Shown here: positions 1-8,588 of the stretch, one piece after another
Layout of the letters: every line of letters begins with the position of its first letter
Numbering within the stretch: position 1 is the stretch's first letter
Assembly: GCF_002807015.1 (NCBI RefSeq)
Contig: NZ_NIPO01000001.1
Coordinates: forward strand, 1,736,416 to 1,800,415
DNA: 64,000 nucleotides
Origin: Avrilella dinanensis
Lineage (GTDB): Bacteria; Bacteroidota; Bacteroidia; Flavobacteriales; Flavobacteriaceae
Direction: 5' to 3'
Program-made: the position numbers and the translations under genes
Notes under the pieces: model-generated
What the model saw: the letters and a program-made list of their open reading frames with translations, nothing else
Told to the model about the DNA's origin: nothing
Database searches by the model: none

Positions 1-875
1 TTTTGGACGATAGCAAACTTCAGGCTTTGTTTGATTATACCATAAACCGGCATTATCCGCATCTTGTAGAAACAGAAAATCCGGCTATTTCTTTTTTGGA
101 GACAGTAATGCAACGGCAAATTAAGCTAATGATAAACTGGATACGAGTGGGGTTTATTCACGGTGTGATGAACACCGACAACGTGGCAATTTCCGGCGAA
201 ACCATTGACTACGGACCTTGTGCTTTTATGAACGTTTATTATCCGCAAACTGTGTATAGTTCGATTGATGAAAAAGGACGATATTCTTTTGGCAACCAAC
301 CTTTTATCGACCAATGGAATATGAGTTGTCTCACAGATACTTTGTTACCTTTGATTCATGAAAATGAGAAAATTGCTATTGATATGGCAGAACGGATTCT
401 GAACAGTTATCCGGGTCTGTTTGAAAAGCAATACTGGCAAATGATGGCAAATAAAATAGGGTTTACACAAACTTCTCCCGAAATCAAGCAACTGATTGAA
501 GAGCTGTTAAAAATTATGCGAATCAACCGATTGGATTACACCAACACCTTTTTGCATATATCTGACGATTGTCGCAACCTCATCAATGAAAACCAAGAGC
601 TGTTGTCGTGGCAGGAAAAATGGAAGAAAATACTGCAATCGGAAAATCTTAGTTTTGACGATGCCAAACAGCTTATGACACAGGTTAATCCGCTGGTTAT
701 TCCAAGAAATCATTTGGTGGAAAAAGCCCTGAATGATGTTCGGGAAAAGAACGATTTTACGACATTCCATGAATTGCACAAAATATTGGAAAAACCTTAT
801 GAAAGAAGAAAGCTGAGTTCTGAATATTTACTTCCGGTTGATGACAACGGTTATCAGACTTTTTGCGGAACTTAG
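1..875 (+). CDS. selO: Protein adenylyltransferase SelO (YdiU family), 3' part
   Basis: SelO is a pseudokinase-fold enzyme that transfers AMP to protein side chains, linked to redox stress. The visible part is about 290 residues and its start lies before the window; the leading TTG is simply an internal Leu codon. It carries the family's core motif HGVMNTDN, followed by TIDYGP and F-M-N, then the GRYSFGNQP and QWN motifs, in the family's usual order. The C-terminal half after these motifs is helical and lower in conservation. The reading frame is intact to the TAG stop. It is followed by a 70-base gap holding the promoter of the next operon, so it appears to end its own transcript. Identification is firm; substrates cannot be read from sequence. 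Confidence 0.88.
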   Translation, partial: LDDSKLQALFDYTINRHYPHLVETENPAISFLETVMQRQIKLMINWIRVGFIHGVMNTDNVAISGETIDYGPCAFMNVYYPQTVYSSIDEKGRYSFGNQPFIDQWNMSCLTDTLLPLIHENEKIAIDMAERILNSYPGLFEKQYWQMMANKIGFTQTSPEIKQLIEELLKIMRINRLDYTNTFLHISDDCRNLINENQELLSWQEKWKKILQSENLSFDDAKQLMTQVNPLVIPRNHLVEKALNDVREKNDFTTFHELHKILEKPYERRKLSSEYLLPVDDNGYQTFCGT

Positions 876-901
876 TTGATACATCAGCCCAACTTTACTT
901 T

Positions 902-931
902 CAAGTTTTACACATTTTATTATTATCTTTG
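902..931 (+). promoter_or_regulatory. Bacteroidota-type promoter of the PASTA-rluD operon
   Basis: TATCTTTG at 924-931 is an exact TAnnTTTG -7 box. A TTTC about 21 bases upstream (899-902) is a near match to the TTTG -33 box. The ATG of the PASTA gene follows 14 bases later. Confidence 0.5.
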
Positions 932-945
932 TCAAAAATGAAATT

Positions 946-1566
946 ATGACATTTATCCAGTTTATAAAAAGTAAAAGCCTGTGGATTTCGGTAGCAATCG
1001 CTGTGGTTATTTTAATTGTAATCGCTTTTATTTCCCTGAAATTCCTGAGTGTTTATACGCGTCACGGAGAAGAAATAACTGTTCCTAACTTAGCCAAAAC
1101 CGACCCGGACAGAGCCAAATTACAATTGGAAAATATAGGATTGGAAATGGTTGTTGTTGATACGATGGATTTCAACAAAGATTTCCCACCATTGAGTATC
1201 GTGGAACAAGACCCGAAAGCAGACGCCAAAGTAAAAGATGGCAGAACGATTTACGTTAAAATCAATGCACAAAATTATGCCTCAGTAACCTTGCCGAATT
1301 TGGTGGACAATACATTCCGCTATGCTGTTTCGCGTATTGAGGGGCTGGGATTGGTCAAAGGAAATGTACGCTATGAACCCCACCTGGCAGAAGACGTGGT
1401 TATCCAGATTGAACAAAACGGACGTATTCTGAAAGAAGGCGACAAAGTGCTGAAGCATTCTTCGATTGACTTCCTTTTGGGCGACGGTTCACTAAGCTAT
1501 AAACGCAGAGATTCTATCAATCAAATGTTTGAAGATATTGCACCGGCAATTGATTCCATATACTAA
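946..1566 (+). CDS. PASTA domain-containing membrane protein
   Basis: This 206-residue protein has a short cytoplasmic N-terminus, one transmembrane helix at about residues 12-33, and two extracytoplasmic PASTA domains (about 43-108 and 112-180). Each domain opens with the typical VPNL or LPNL motif and ends in a beta strand (IYVKIN, DFLLGD). PASTA domains bind peptidoglycan or muropeptides, usually on Ser/Thr kinases or penicillin-binding proteins, but here no kinase or transpeptidase domain is attached. In Bacteroidota a stand-alone protein of this form commonly sits directly upstream of rluD, as here. The ATG is preceded by a good TAnnTTTG promoter. A role as a cell-wall sensor or scaffold is inference. 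Confidence 0.85.
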   Translation: MTFIQFIKSKSLWISVAIAVVILIVIAFISLKFLSVYTRHGEEITVPNLAKTDPDRAKLQLENIGLEMVVVDTMDFNKDFPPLSIVEQDPKADAKVKDGRTIYVKINAQNYASVTLPNLVDNTFRYAVSRIEGLGLVKGNVRYEPHLAEDVVIQIEQNGRILKEGDKVLKHSSIDFLLGDGSLSYKRRDSINQMFEDIAPAIDSIY

Positions 1567-2611
1567 AATTCCCGATTTGAATACAGAAGACAATCATAAC
1601 GAACAACTTCACGAACATTATAAATTTGTTGCCGGAAGTGGACAAAAACCACTTCGCGTGGACAAATTTTTAATGAACCTCGTTGAGAATGCTACCCGAA
1701 GTAAAATCCAAAAAGCAGCGGAAAACGGAAATATTTTTGTTAATGAAATAGCGGTAAAATCTAATCACAAAGTGAAAGCAAACGACGTGGTGCGTGTGCT
1801 GATGGAACAGCCACCGTTTGAAAATATCATTATTCCGGAAAATATTCCGCTGAATATCGTTTATGAAGATGATGATTTGCTTGTGGTAAACAAAACAGCA
1901 GGATTGGTCGTGCACCCCGGTCACGGGAATTATACGGGAACACTCGTGAATGCCCTTGCCTATCACTTTGAAAATCTGCCATTAAACAGTTCCGAACGTC
2001 CTGGTTTGGTACATCGGATTGACAAAGACACCACAGGGTTGCTTGTGGTTGCCAAAACCGAACAGGCAATGACCGATTTGCAGCAGCAATTTGCCGAAAA
2101 AACCACCGAACGAGAATACATTGCATTGGTTTGGGGAAATGTAGATGAAAACGAAGGAACTATCGAAAGCTATATCGGGCGGCATGTGAAAGACCGTATG
2201 CAAATGTCTTCATTTGAAGATGACAGTACCGGTGCCAAGCACGCCGTTACGCATTACAAAGTAATAGAAAGATTCGGTTATGTTACGATGATTTCATGCC
2301 GATTAGAAACCGGTCGCACCCATCAGATTCGCGTACATCTGAAATCTATCGGACACACGTTATTTAATGATGAAAGATATGGTGGCGAGAAAATCCTAAA
2401 AGGAACTACCTTTCCTAAGTACAAACAGTTTGTGGACAATTGTTTTAAAATATTACCCAGACAGGCTTTGCACGCCAAAACATTAGGTTTCGTACACCCT
2501 ACCACAAAAAAACCGATGCGTTTTGATTCCGACATTCCGGAAGATATGCAAACGGTCATAGAACGATGGCGAAATTATTCTAACTTCAATAACCTGGATT
2601 ATGAAAACTAA
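1529..2611 (+). CDS. rluD: 23S rRNA pseudouridine synthase, RluD type
   Basis: RluD-type enzymes convert uridines of the 23S rRNA helix 69 region to pseudouridine. The protein has an N-terminal S4 RNA-binding domain (about residues 40-90, beginning PLRVDKFL) and a catalytic domain with GLVHRIDKDTTGLLVV, whose Asp (about 165) is the nucleophile, and the later GRTHQIRVH motif. The start is uncertain. The longest frame begins at TTG 1529 and overlaps the PASTA gene by 38 bases. ATT 1568 and TTG 1577 lie just past the PASTA stop and also fit, because family similarity begins near residue 30. It is translationally linked to its neighbours on both sides, overlapping the next gene by 11 bases. Confidence 0.9.
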   Translation: MKILHRQLIPYTKIPDLNTEDNHNEQLHEHYKFVAGSGQKPLRVDKFLMNLVENATRSKIQKAAENGNIFVNEIAVKSNHKVKANDVVRVLMEQPPFENIIIPENIPLNIVYEDDDLLVVNKTAGLVVHPGHGNYTGTLVNALAYHFENLPLNSSERPGLVHRIDKDTTGLLVVAKTEQAMTDLQQQFAEKTTEREYIALVWGNVDENEGTIESYIGRHVKDRMQMSSFEDDSTGAKHAVTHYKVIERFGYVTMISCRLETGRTHQIRVHLKSIGHTLFNDERYGGEKILKGTTFPKYKQFVDNCFKILPRQALHAKTLGFVHPTTKKPMRFDSDIPEDMQTVIERWRNYSNFNNLDYEN

Positions 2612-3140
2612 AACTTTAGCACTGTTAGGAAGTAATTCTATTCATTCAATCAATAAACAGCTATTGAACAGCATTTTGCGGTTTGACGAAGCCAAAAACA
2701 TAGACAATATAGCTATCCAAAATATTGATTTGCCGATTTATAGCATAGATATTGAAAAAAACGAAGGATTTCCTGAAACTTTGAAGGAACTTCATCAAAC
2801 AATAAGTAATTATAATAGCTATCTCATCGTTTCAAACGAGCATAATCGCACGGTTTCCGCTTTTTTTAAAAACATTCTGGATTGGATTTCACGTATTGAT
2901 TTTGATACTTTTAAAGATAAAAACATTTTGATTATCACTGCCTCGACAGGCAGAATGGGTGGTAAAGCTGCCAATGATTACCTGCACACTTATTTTTCCA
3001 GAATGCAGGCAAGGCGGATTACTACGGTAACATTTCCGTCTTTTAATGATAATTTTGATACCGCTAACGGACAGATTTTGCAACCCGATTTAGAGAAACA
3101 AATCAAAGAAGCATTATTAAGTTTTCGTGCTGATGAATAG
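2601..3140 (+). CDS. NADPH-dependent FMN reductase / flavodoxin-fold oxidoreductase
   Basis: This 179-residue flavodoxin-like fold protein resembles the NADPH-dependent FMN reductase family. The N-terminal beta strand leads into LLGSNSIHSINKQLL, equivalent to the family's G-S-x-R-x-x-S-x-N phosphate-binding loop, although the Arg is replaced. Further on come the YLIVSNEHNRTVSAFFKN segment, which forms the flavin edge, and DWISR. Such enzymes reduce flavins, quinones or azo compounds in the cytoplasm; the substrate cannot be told. Its ATG overlaps the end of rluD by 11 bases and its end overlaps pabB, so the three genes look like one transcript. Confidence 0.78.
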   Translation: MKTKTLALLGSNSIHSINKQLLNSILRFDEAKNIDNIAIQNIDLPIYSIDIEKNEGFPETLKELHQTISNYNSYLIVSNEHNRTVSAFFKNILDWISRIDFDTFKDKNILIITASTGRMGGKAANDYLHTYFSRMQARRITTVTFPSFNDNFDTANGQILQPDLEKQIKEALLSFRADE

Positions 3141-4428
3141 ATTTATTCATCACATAACGGTAGAAAATCCGCAACTTTTCATGCAACAAGCGTTGCAATG
3201 GGCAGATGCAGAGCGGGAAGTCGTTTTTTTGAACAACAACAATCAGCAAGATAATTTTCACAGTTTTGATTCGGCACTGGCATTTGATGCGTTCACTTTG
3301 ATGCAAACCGATTCGTTCTCGGCGTTTGATGATTTGGAAGAATATTATCAGCAAACCAAAGACTGGCTTTTTGGCTATTTGTCTTATGATTTGAAAAACG
3401 GTATTGAAAAACTGTCGTCAAACAATTATGACGGACTCGGGTTTCCGGATATTTGTTTTTTTCAACCGAAAAAAATCTTACTGCAAAAACAAAATCAAAT
3501 TACTTTCCTGTACATGAATCTTTGCAGAAACGAGGTTTTGGAAGATATAGAAATTATTAAAAATCAAACTGTTTCAACTGATTCTCGTACAGAAAATGCT
3601 GTTCAAATACAACAAAGAACGCCCTACGAAAAATATGTAAAACAAGTGGAATCTTTGCAGAGTCACATTCGACTGGGGAATATTTACGAAGTGAATTACT
3701 GTATGGAATTTTACGCAAAACAAGCAAACATTAATCCGTTGGAAACCTATCATCAGCTAAATGATATTTCGACTCCGCCTTTTTCTGTTTATATGAAAAT
3801 CAGCGATAATTATGCTTTGTCTGCATCGCCTGAACGATTTTTAAAGAAAAAAGGCAATCAGCTCATTTCTCAACCAATTAAAGGAACAGCAAAACGTTCG
3901 ACAAAACGTGAAGAAGATATTCTGCTGAAAAAAAATCTGCAAACCGACCCCAAAGAAAGAGCAGAAAATATCATGATTGTTGATTTGGTACGCAATGATT
4001 TATCACGAACTGCCGAAAAAAATACGGTGAAAGTTGAAGAACTCTGCGAGGTATATACCTATGAGCAGGTTCATCAAATGATTTCGACCATTACTTCCGA
4101 ACTCAAATCCAACACGACACGCAAAGATATACTAACAACCACTTTTCCGATGGGCAGTATGACAGGGGCGCCCAAGTTGTCTGCCATGCAACTGATTGAG
4201 GAACACGAAGATTTTAAACGTGGATTGTATAGCGGTTCTGTCGGTTATCTCACACCCGATGGAGATTTTGACTTTAACGTGATAATCCGGACGATTTTGT
4301 ATAACCGCAAAGAGCAATACCTGTCTTTTTCGGTAGGTAGTGCCATTACTGATTTGGCCGATGCCGACAAAGAATATCAAGAATGCCTGCTGAAAGCTAA
4401 TGCGATGAAAAAGGTTGTTGGGAAATAA
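3133..4428 (+). CDS. pabB: Aminodeoxychorismate synthase component I (PabB-like)
   Basis: This chorismate-binding enzyme of about 431 residues carries all the C-terminal signatures: SPERFL, QPIKGTAKR, IMIVDLVRNDLSR, VHQMISTI, FPMGSMTGAPK and GLYSGSVGY. The PIKGT motif, with Lys where TrpE has Ala, favours 4-amino-4-deoxychorismate synthase (folate pathway) over anthranilate synthase. The N-terminal region is short and poorly conserved, as in other Bacteroidota PabB proteins. I prefer ATG 3133 to the upstream GTG 3127; both overlap the previous gene's stop. No amidotransferase (PabA) or lyase (PabC) is adjacent, so partners must be elsewhere. Confidence 0.87.
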   Translation: MNRFIHHITVENPQLFMQQALQWADAEREVVFLNNNNQQDNFHSFDSALAFDAFTLMQTDSFSAFDDLEEYYQQTKDWLFGYLSYDLKNGIEKLSSNNYDGLGFPDICFFQPKKILLQKQNQITFLYMNLCRNEVLEDIEIIKNQTVSTDSRTENAVQIQQRTPYEKYVKQVESLQSHIRLGNIYEVNYCMEFYAKQANINPLETYHQLNDISTPPFSVYMKISDNYALSASPERFLKKKGNQLISQPIKGTAKRSTKREEDILLKKNLQTDPKERAENIMIVDLVRNDLSRTAEKNTVKVEELCEVYTYEQVHQMISTITSELKSNTTRKDILTTTFPMGSMTGAPKLSAMQLIEEHEDFKRGLYSGSVGYLTPDGDFDFNVIIRTILYNRKEQYLSFSVGSAITDLADADKEYQECLLKANAMKKVVGK

Positions 4429-4429
4429 A

Positions 4430-5038
4430 TTACCCTCTATCCCTTTGCTGAATAACCATTAAAGCCAAACTCAAAACCACCTGCTCTTCGTTAAAAGGCT
4501 GATTGGACAATTTTCGAATGTCGAATTTTCGTCCCCAGAAAGAAGGCTTTTTGCTCATTTCCATTAATTCATTTCCTTGCAAATCTGTTACTACATATTT
4601 CGGATTAAAAACATAACCCGATAACATTCCTATCAGCGGTAATTCATCAAAAAAAGCGTCTAAAACCCGGACGGCGGCATTGCGTTCTCTAATAGTATAA
4701 ATATGGTTACCATCTGCGTCCTGCAAATGATAAGTAGCCTTAATAAACGAACGCAAAGTTTTCTTACGCACCTTCCCGACAACCTGTTTTTGAGCATTTG
4801 TCATGGTAAAAGTCTGCTGAAAATCAATGATTTTATTGGAAACAAAATCATACATAACTTCTTTCTTTGATTCGTCACGAAACACCTTAATGTGGTCGCG
4901 AAGCTTAAAAATTTTTTCTCTCACATAAAAAATAGTTTTACCCGAAGCATCTTTTGCCGTAAAATCATTGGAAATGGTGGTTATCTTAAAAAGAAAATTC
5001 AGCGGATACCGGAATTCAATAACAGACATACTTTTCAT
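4430..5038 (-). CDS. LURP-one-related (tubby C-terminal-like) protein
   Basis: This 202-residue soluble protein has the beta-strand-rich layout of the LURP-one-related family: repeated strands of the type AKDASGKTIFYVREK, RDESKKEVMYDF, VGKVRKK, LQDADGNHIYTIRER and KYVVTDLQGNELMEMS. The family adopts the tubby C-terminal barrel fold. Its bacterial members are uncharacterised, though phospholipid binding is often suggested. There is no signal peptide. It is a single gene, convergent with pabB one base away, and its promoter region faces the 290-base gap before purM. The family call is reasonable; function is unknown. Confidence 0.7.
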   Translation of the reverse strand: MKSMSVIEFRYPLNFLFKITTISNDFTAKDASGKTIFYVREKIFKLRDHIKVFRDESKKEVMYDFVSNKIIDFQQTFTMTNAQKQVVGKVRKKTLRSFIKATYHLQDADGNHIYTIRERNAAVRVLDAFFDELPLIGMLSGYVFNPKYVVTDLQGNELMEMSKKPSFWGRKFDIRKLSNQPFNEEQVVLSLALMVIQQRDRG

Positions 5039-5277
5039 ATTTTTTCTCGTAAAATATAGCTTTAATCAGAACGCAATTTACGGAAAACTATTGAATTCTT
5101 TCACTAAAAACTTACCGGTAAAAATATGATTTATATTGATTAATATGTGATTCATGACAGGAACAAATAAATGTTCTACATACATTTTATATTTTATGGT
5201 GTATAACTTTACATCTGTAGCTAATATGTAATGCACAATCGGTCATTCCATTTTTTTTCAAAAGCAATAAAATTTCC

Positions 5278-5310
5278 TTTTGCGTAGCATTGATTTAAAC
5301 TGTAACTTTG
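5278..5310 (+). promoter_or_regulatory. Promoter of purM-ruvX
   Basis: TTTTG at 5278-5282 and TAACTTTG at 5303-5310 are separated by 20 bases, an excellent match to the Bacteroidota TTTG-N19/20-TAnnTTTG promoter. The ATG of purM follows at 5330. The rest of the 5039-5329 gap is AT-rich and I see no other element. Confidence 0.7.
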
Positions 5311-5329
5311 TGGTCATAATCAATGTTAT

Positions 5330-6505
5330 ATGAAACCAGAAAATAACAGGTATGCACTTCGTGGTGTATCTGCCCAGAAAGAAGATGTTCACAGTGCGAT
5401 AAAAAACATAGACAAAGGCCTTTTTCCAAAAGCATTCTGCAAGATTATTCCCGATTATCTTTCTCAGGACAACGACTATTGTTTGATTATGCATGCAGAT
5501 GGTGCCGGTACAAAGTCATCGTTGGCATATATGTATTGGAAAGAAACCGGTGATTTGTCTGTCTGGAAAGGTATTGCACAAGACGCATTGATTATGAATA
5601 TTGATGATTTGCTCTGCGTTGGAGCCACCGACAACATCTTGCTTTCTTCCACCATCGGGCGAAACAAAAATCTGATTCCGGGAGAAGTGATTTCAGCCAT
5701 TATCAGTGGTACGGAAGAACTTATTCAGGATTTAAAAAAACACGGTGTAACCATTCATTCTACCGGAGGCGAAACCGCCGATGTAGGCGATTTGGTACGC
5801 ACCATTATCGTTGATTCCACAGTAACAGCCCGCATGAAACGCAGTGATGTGATTGACAACGCCAACATTCAACCAGGCGATGTGATTGTTGGTTTGGCAT
5901 CTTTCGGGCAATCGACTTACGAAAATGAATATAACGGTGGAATGGGCAGTAACGGACTGACCTCTGCCCGACATGATGTTTTTGCTCACGATTTAGCAAA
6001 TAAATATCCGGAAAGTTATGATTCGTCTGTACCGGAAGAATTGATTTATTCCGGAAAAAAACGACTGACCGACAAGGTAGAAAACACACCTTTAGATGCC
6101 GGAAAACTCGTGCTTTCACCAACAAGAACCTATGCTCCGATTGTCAAAAAAATATTAGAAAAATATAATGCTTCACAAATACATGGTATGATTCATTGCA
6201 GCGGAGGTGCACAAACCAAAATTCTGCATTTTATCGACCAACATCACGTAATTAAAGACCATCTATTCGCCGTACCGCCATTGTTCAAACTCATTCAGGA
6301 ACAATCCGGAACAGACTGGCGGGAAATGTATCAGGTTTTCAATTGCGGACACCGATTGGAATTTTACGTTTCGCCGGAAATTGCGGAAGATATTATCCGA
6401 ATTTCACAGTCGTTTAATGTAGATGCACAAATTATCGGACGTGTAGAAAATAGTGAAGAAAAACGTCTAACCATTCAATCAGAATACGGAACTTTTGACT
6501 ATTAA
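5330..6505 (+). CDS. purM: Phosphoribosylformylglycinamidine cyclo-ligase (PurM, AIR synthase family)
   Basis: PurM closes the imidazole ring of purine biosynthesis using ATP. This 391-residue protein has the AIR-synthase N-terminal domain with HADGAGTKSSLAYMY, the metal/ATP segment DDLLCVGATDN and the phosphate-binding GGETADVGDLVRT, then the C-terminal domain with GDVIVGLASFG. It belongs to the divergent form typical of Bacteroidota, which is longer than the roughly 345-residue E. coli enzyme and has an extra segment around residues 205-260. ruvX overlaps its last 11 bases. Another purine gene, purH, lies far away at 58.7-60.3 kb, so the pathway is scattered. Confidence 0.87.
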   Translation: MKPENNRYALRGVSAQKEDVHSAIKNIDKGLFPKAFCKIIPDYLSQDNDYCLIMHADGAGTKSSLAYMYWKETGDLSVWKGIAQDALIMNIDDLLCVGATDNILLSSTIGRNKNLIPGEVISAIISGTEELIQDLKKHGVTIHSTGGETADVGDLVRTIIVDSTVTARMKRSDVIDNANIQPGDVIVGLASFGQSTYENEYNGGMGSNGLTSARHDVFAHDLANKYPESYDSSVPEELIYSGKKRLTDKVENTPLDAGKLVLSPTRTYAPIVKKILEKYNASQIHGMIHCSGGAQTKILHFIDQHHVIKDHLFAVPPLFKLIQEQSGTDWREMYQVFNCGHRLEFYVSPEIAEDIIRISQSFNVDAQIIGRVENSEEKRLTIQSEYGTFDY

Positions 6506-6923
6506 ATCAGCCCGGATATTAGCCATTGATTACGGTGCGAAACGCACAGGATTAGCCGTTACAGACCCTTTGCAGATTATCGCATCAGGTCTGACGACCG
6601 TTTCTACTGTCGAATTATTCGATTTTCTGGACAGCTATTTTCAGGAAGAAGGCGTGAGCAAAGTCATCATCGGAATGCCCAAAAGGTTGAATAATGAACT
6701 TTCGGAAATCGCCCCGCAGATAGAAAAATTCATCAGTGATTTCCAACAAAAATACCCGGACATTCCTATCGAAACACTCGATGAAAGGTTTACGTCCAAA
6801 ATCGCTTTTCAGTCCATGATTGACAGCGGAATGAAGAAAAAACAAAGAAAAAATAAAGGATTGGTAGATGAAATTGCCGCAACCGTTTTGCTGCAGGATT
6901 ATTTAACCGGAAAAATGTTTTAA
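6495..6923 (+). CDS. ruvX: Putative pre-16S rRNA nuclease / Holliday junction resolvase (YqgF)
   Basis: This RNase H-fold nuclease of 142 residues has the full YqgF acidic set: ILAIDYGAKRTGLAV at the N-terminus (Asp 12), GMPKRLN, LDERFTS (Glu) and LVDEIAATVLLQDYL (Asp). The family matures the 5' end of 16S rRNA and was also proposed as a resolvase. The start is TTG 6495, overlapping the purM stop. It gives the expected spacing to the first strand, and no ATG lies close enough to replace it. It is translationally coupled to purM. Confidence 0.88.
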   Translation: MTIKSARILAIDYGAKRTGLAVTDPLQIIASGLTTVSTVELFDFLDSYFQEEGVSKVIIGMPKRLNNELSEIAPQIEKFISDFQQKYPDIPIETLDERFTSKIAFQSMIDSGMKKKQRKNKGLVDEIAATVLLQDYLTGKMF

Positions 6924-6946
6924 ATTAGCACAAAAATTTCACAATA

Positions 6947-8437
6947 ATGTCTATAAATCAACCCGCAGAAACTGATGTTGTTTTAATAGGAGCCGGAATA
7001 ATGAGTGCAACCCTGGGGTTGATGCTCAAAGAATTAAACCCGGATTGGTCAGTTAAAATTGTAGAAAGATTAAGCGAGGCCGCCGTCGAAAGTTCCGATG
7101 CCTGGAACAATGCCGGAACTGGTCACTCGGCGTTTTGTGAGCTCAACTATACACCCGAAACCAAAACCGGTGCTATTGATGTGACCAAAGCGGTAAATAT
7201 CTGTGAGCAATTCGAGATTTCCCGTCAGTTTTGGGCTTATCTGGTAGAGAAAAATATTATCCAAAATCCGAAAGATTTTATTCATTCCGTTCCGCACATG
7301 AGTTTTGTCTGGGGTGATGAGAACGTAACTTACCTTAACAAGCGATACGCTTCATTGAAAAATCTCCCGTTGTTTTCTGATATGGAATTTGCTGAAGATG
7401 CCTGCCAAATCAAAAAATGGGCACCACTCATTATGCAGGGACGAAGTTCCGATGATAAGGTAGCGGCAACATTTATGAAATATGGCACTGATGTCAACTT
7501 TGGCACATTAACCCGGAAAATGATTGCATATCAGGCTGGGCAAAGTGGTACAGAAGTTACTTTTAACACCGAAGTATATGACGTAAAACAACAATCTGAT
7601 GGCAGATGGGAAGTAATGATCAAGGACTTAAAAACAGGCGAGAAAAAAACTATCCTGACCAAGTTTGTCTTTGTCGGTGCAGGCGGAGCGTCCATATTAT
7701 TGTTAGAAAAATCAGGGATTCCCGAAGGCAAGCATTACGGAGGATTTCCGGTAAGCGGTCAATGGCTGATATGCCAAAACGAAAAACTCATCGAACAGCA
7801 CCAAACTAAAGTATATGGCAAAGCTTCTGTGGGAGCACCGCCGATGTCGGTACCACATTTGGATACTAGATATATCGACGGTAAAAAATCATTGCTTTTT
7901 GGTCCTTATGCTGGTTTTTCGACCAAGTTTCTGAAAAACGGCTCATATTGTGATTTGTTCAAGTCGATTAATTTCTCGAATTTATCCACTATGTTGGGGG
8001 CAGGAGTTAAAAATATCGATTTGACAGCATACTTAATCGGGGAAGTTCTGCAATCACAAAACAAACGTGTCGAAGCATTAAAAAATTATTTCCCTGATGC
8101 TCAGGCAAAAGACTGGCGTCTAGAAACTGCCGGGCAGCGTGTACAAACTATGAAAAGAGATGCCAAAGGAAAAGCTGTTTTGGCTTTTGGCACCGAAGTT
8201 GTCAGTTCGGCAGATGGTTCATTTTCTGCTTTGTTGGGGGCATCGCCTGGAGCGTCAACTACCGTAAGTATTATGCTGAATTTACTTGAACGCTGCTTTA
8301 ATCAACAATTCAATAACGACTGGCAGGAAAAGCTAAAAAATATGATTCCGTCGTTCGGAATTAAACTCAACGATAACGAAGAATTGTTACAAGAAGTTCG
8401 GAAAAAGACTTCAGAAACGCTGGAATTAGAATATTAA
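6947..8437 (+). CDS. mqo: Malate:quinone oxidoreductase
   Basis: This membrane-associated FAD enzyme oxidises malate to oxaloacetate and passes electrons to menaquinone, replacing or complementing soluble malate dehydrogenase. The protein is 496 residues, the usual length. It opens with the Rossmann motif VLIGAGIMSATLG and the family signature NNAGTGHSAFCELNYTP, and has the late motifs VQTMKRD and SADGSFSALLGASPGAS. There is no signal peptide, as expected for a peripheral inner-face enzyme. It stands alone, 23 bases after ruvX and convergent with kup. In this window it works alongside sucC in the citric acid cycle. Confidence 0.95.
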   Translation: MSINQPAETDVVLIGAGIMSATLGLMLKELNPDWSVKIVERLSEAAVESSDAWNNAGTGHSAFCELNYTPETKTGAIDVTKAVNICEQFEISRQFWAYLVEKNIIQNPKDFIHSVPHMSFVWGDENVTYLNKRYASLKNLPLFSDMEFAEDACQIKKWAPLIMQGRSSDDKVAATFMKYGTDVNFGTLTRKMIAYQAGQSGTEVTFNTEVYDVKQQSDGRWEVMIKDLKTGEKKTILTKFVFVGAGGASILLLEKSGIPEGKHYGGFPVSGQWLICQNEKLIEQHQTKVYGKASVGAPPMSVPHLDTRYIDGKKSLLFGPYAGFSTKFLKNGSYCDLFKSINFSNLSTMLGAGVKNIDLTAYLIGEVLQSQNKRVEALKNYFPDAQAKDWRLETAGQRVQTMKRDAKGKAVLAFGTEVVSSADGSFSALLGASPGASTTVSIMLNLLERCFNQQFNNDWQEKLKNMIPSFGIKLNDNEELLQEVRKKTSETLELEY

Positions 8438-8588
8438 TTTTAAAAGCATTACTAACTAAATTCATACACACTATTGAGTACAACGTTGTAATTGAATATT
8501 GTTCATGAATTTAAGTAATGGTCAAAGTTATTAATCAAATATATTGGTCTATTTATGATAATCCATAACTTTGCTTATTATTTTCTGA

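Noticed and set aside
4430..5329. The possibility of a riboswitch or small RNA in the 290-base gap before purM.
   Set aside because: No purine-riboswitch-like or other conserved core was visible, and the good promoter at 5278-5310 leaves a leader of only a few bases.
8479..8490. The palindrome TACAACGTTGTA between the converging mqo and kup genes.
   Set aside because: It is only 12 bases, has no T tract and is not near a promoter, so neither a terminator nor an operator can be supported.
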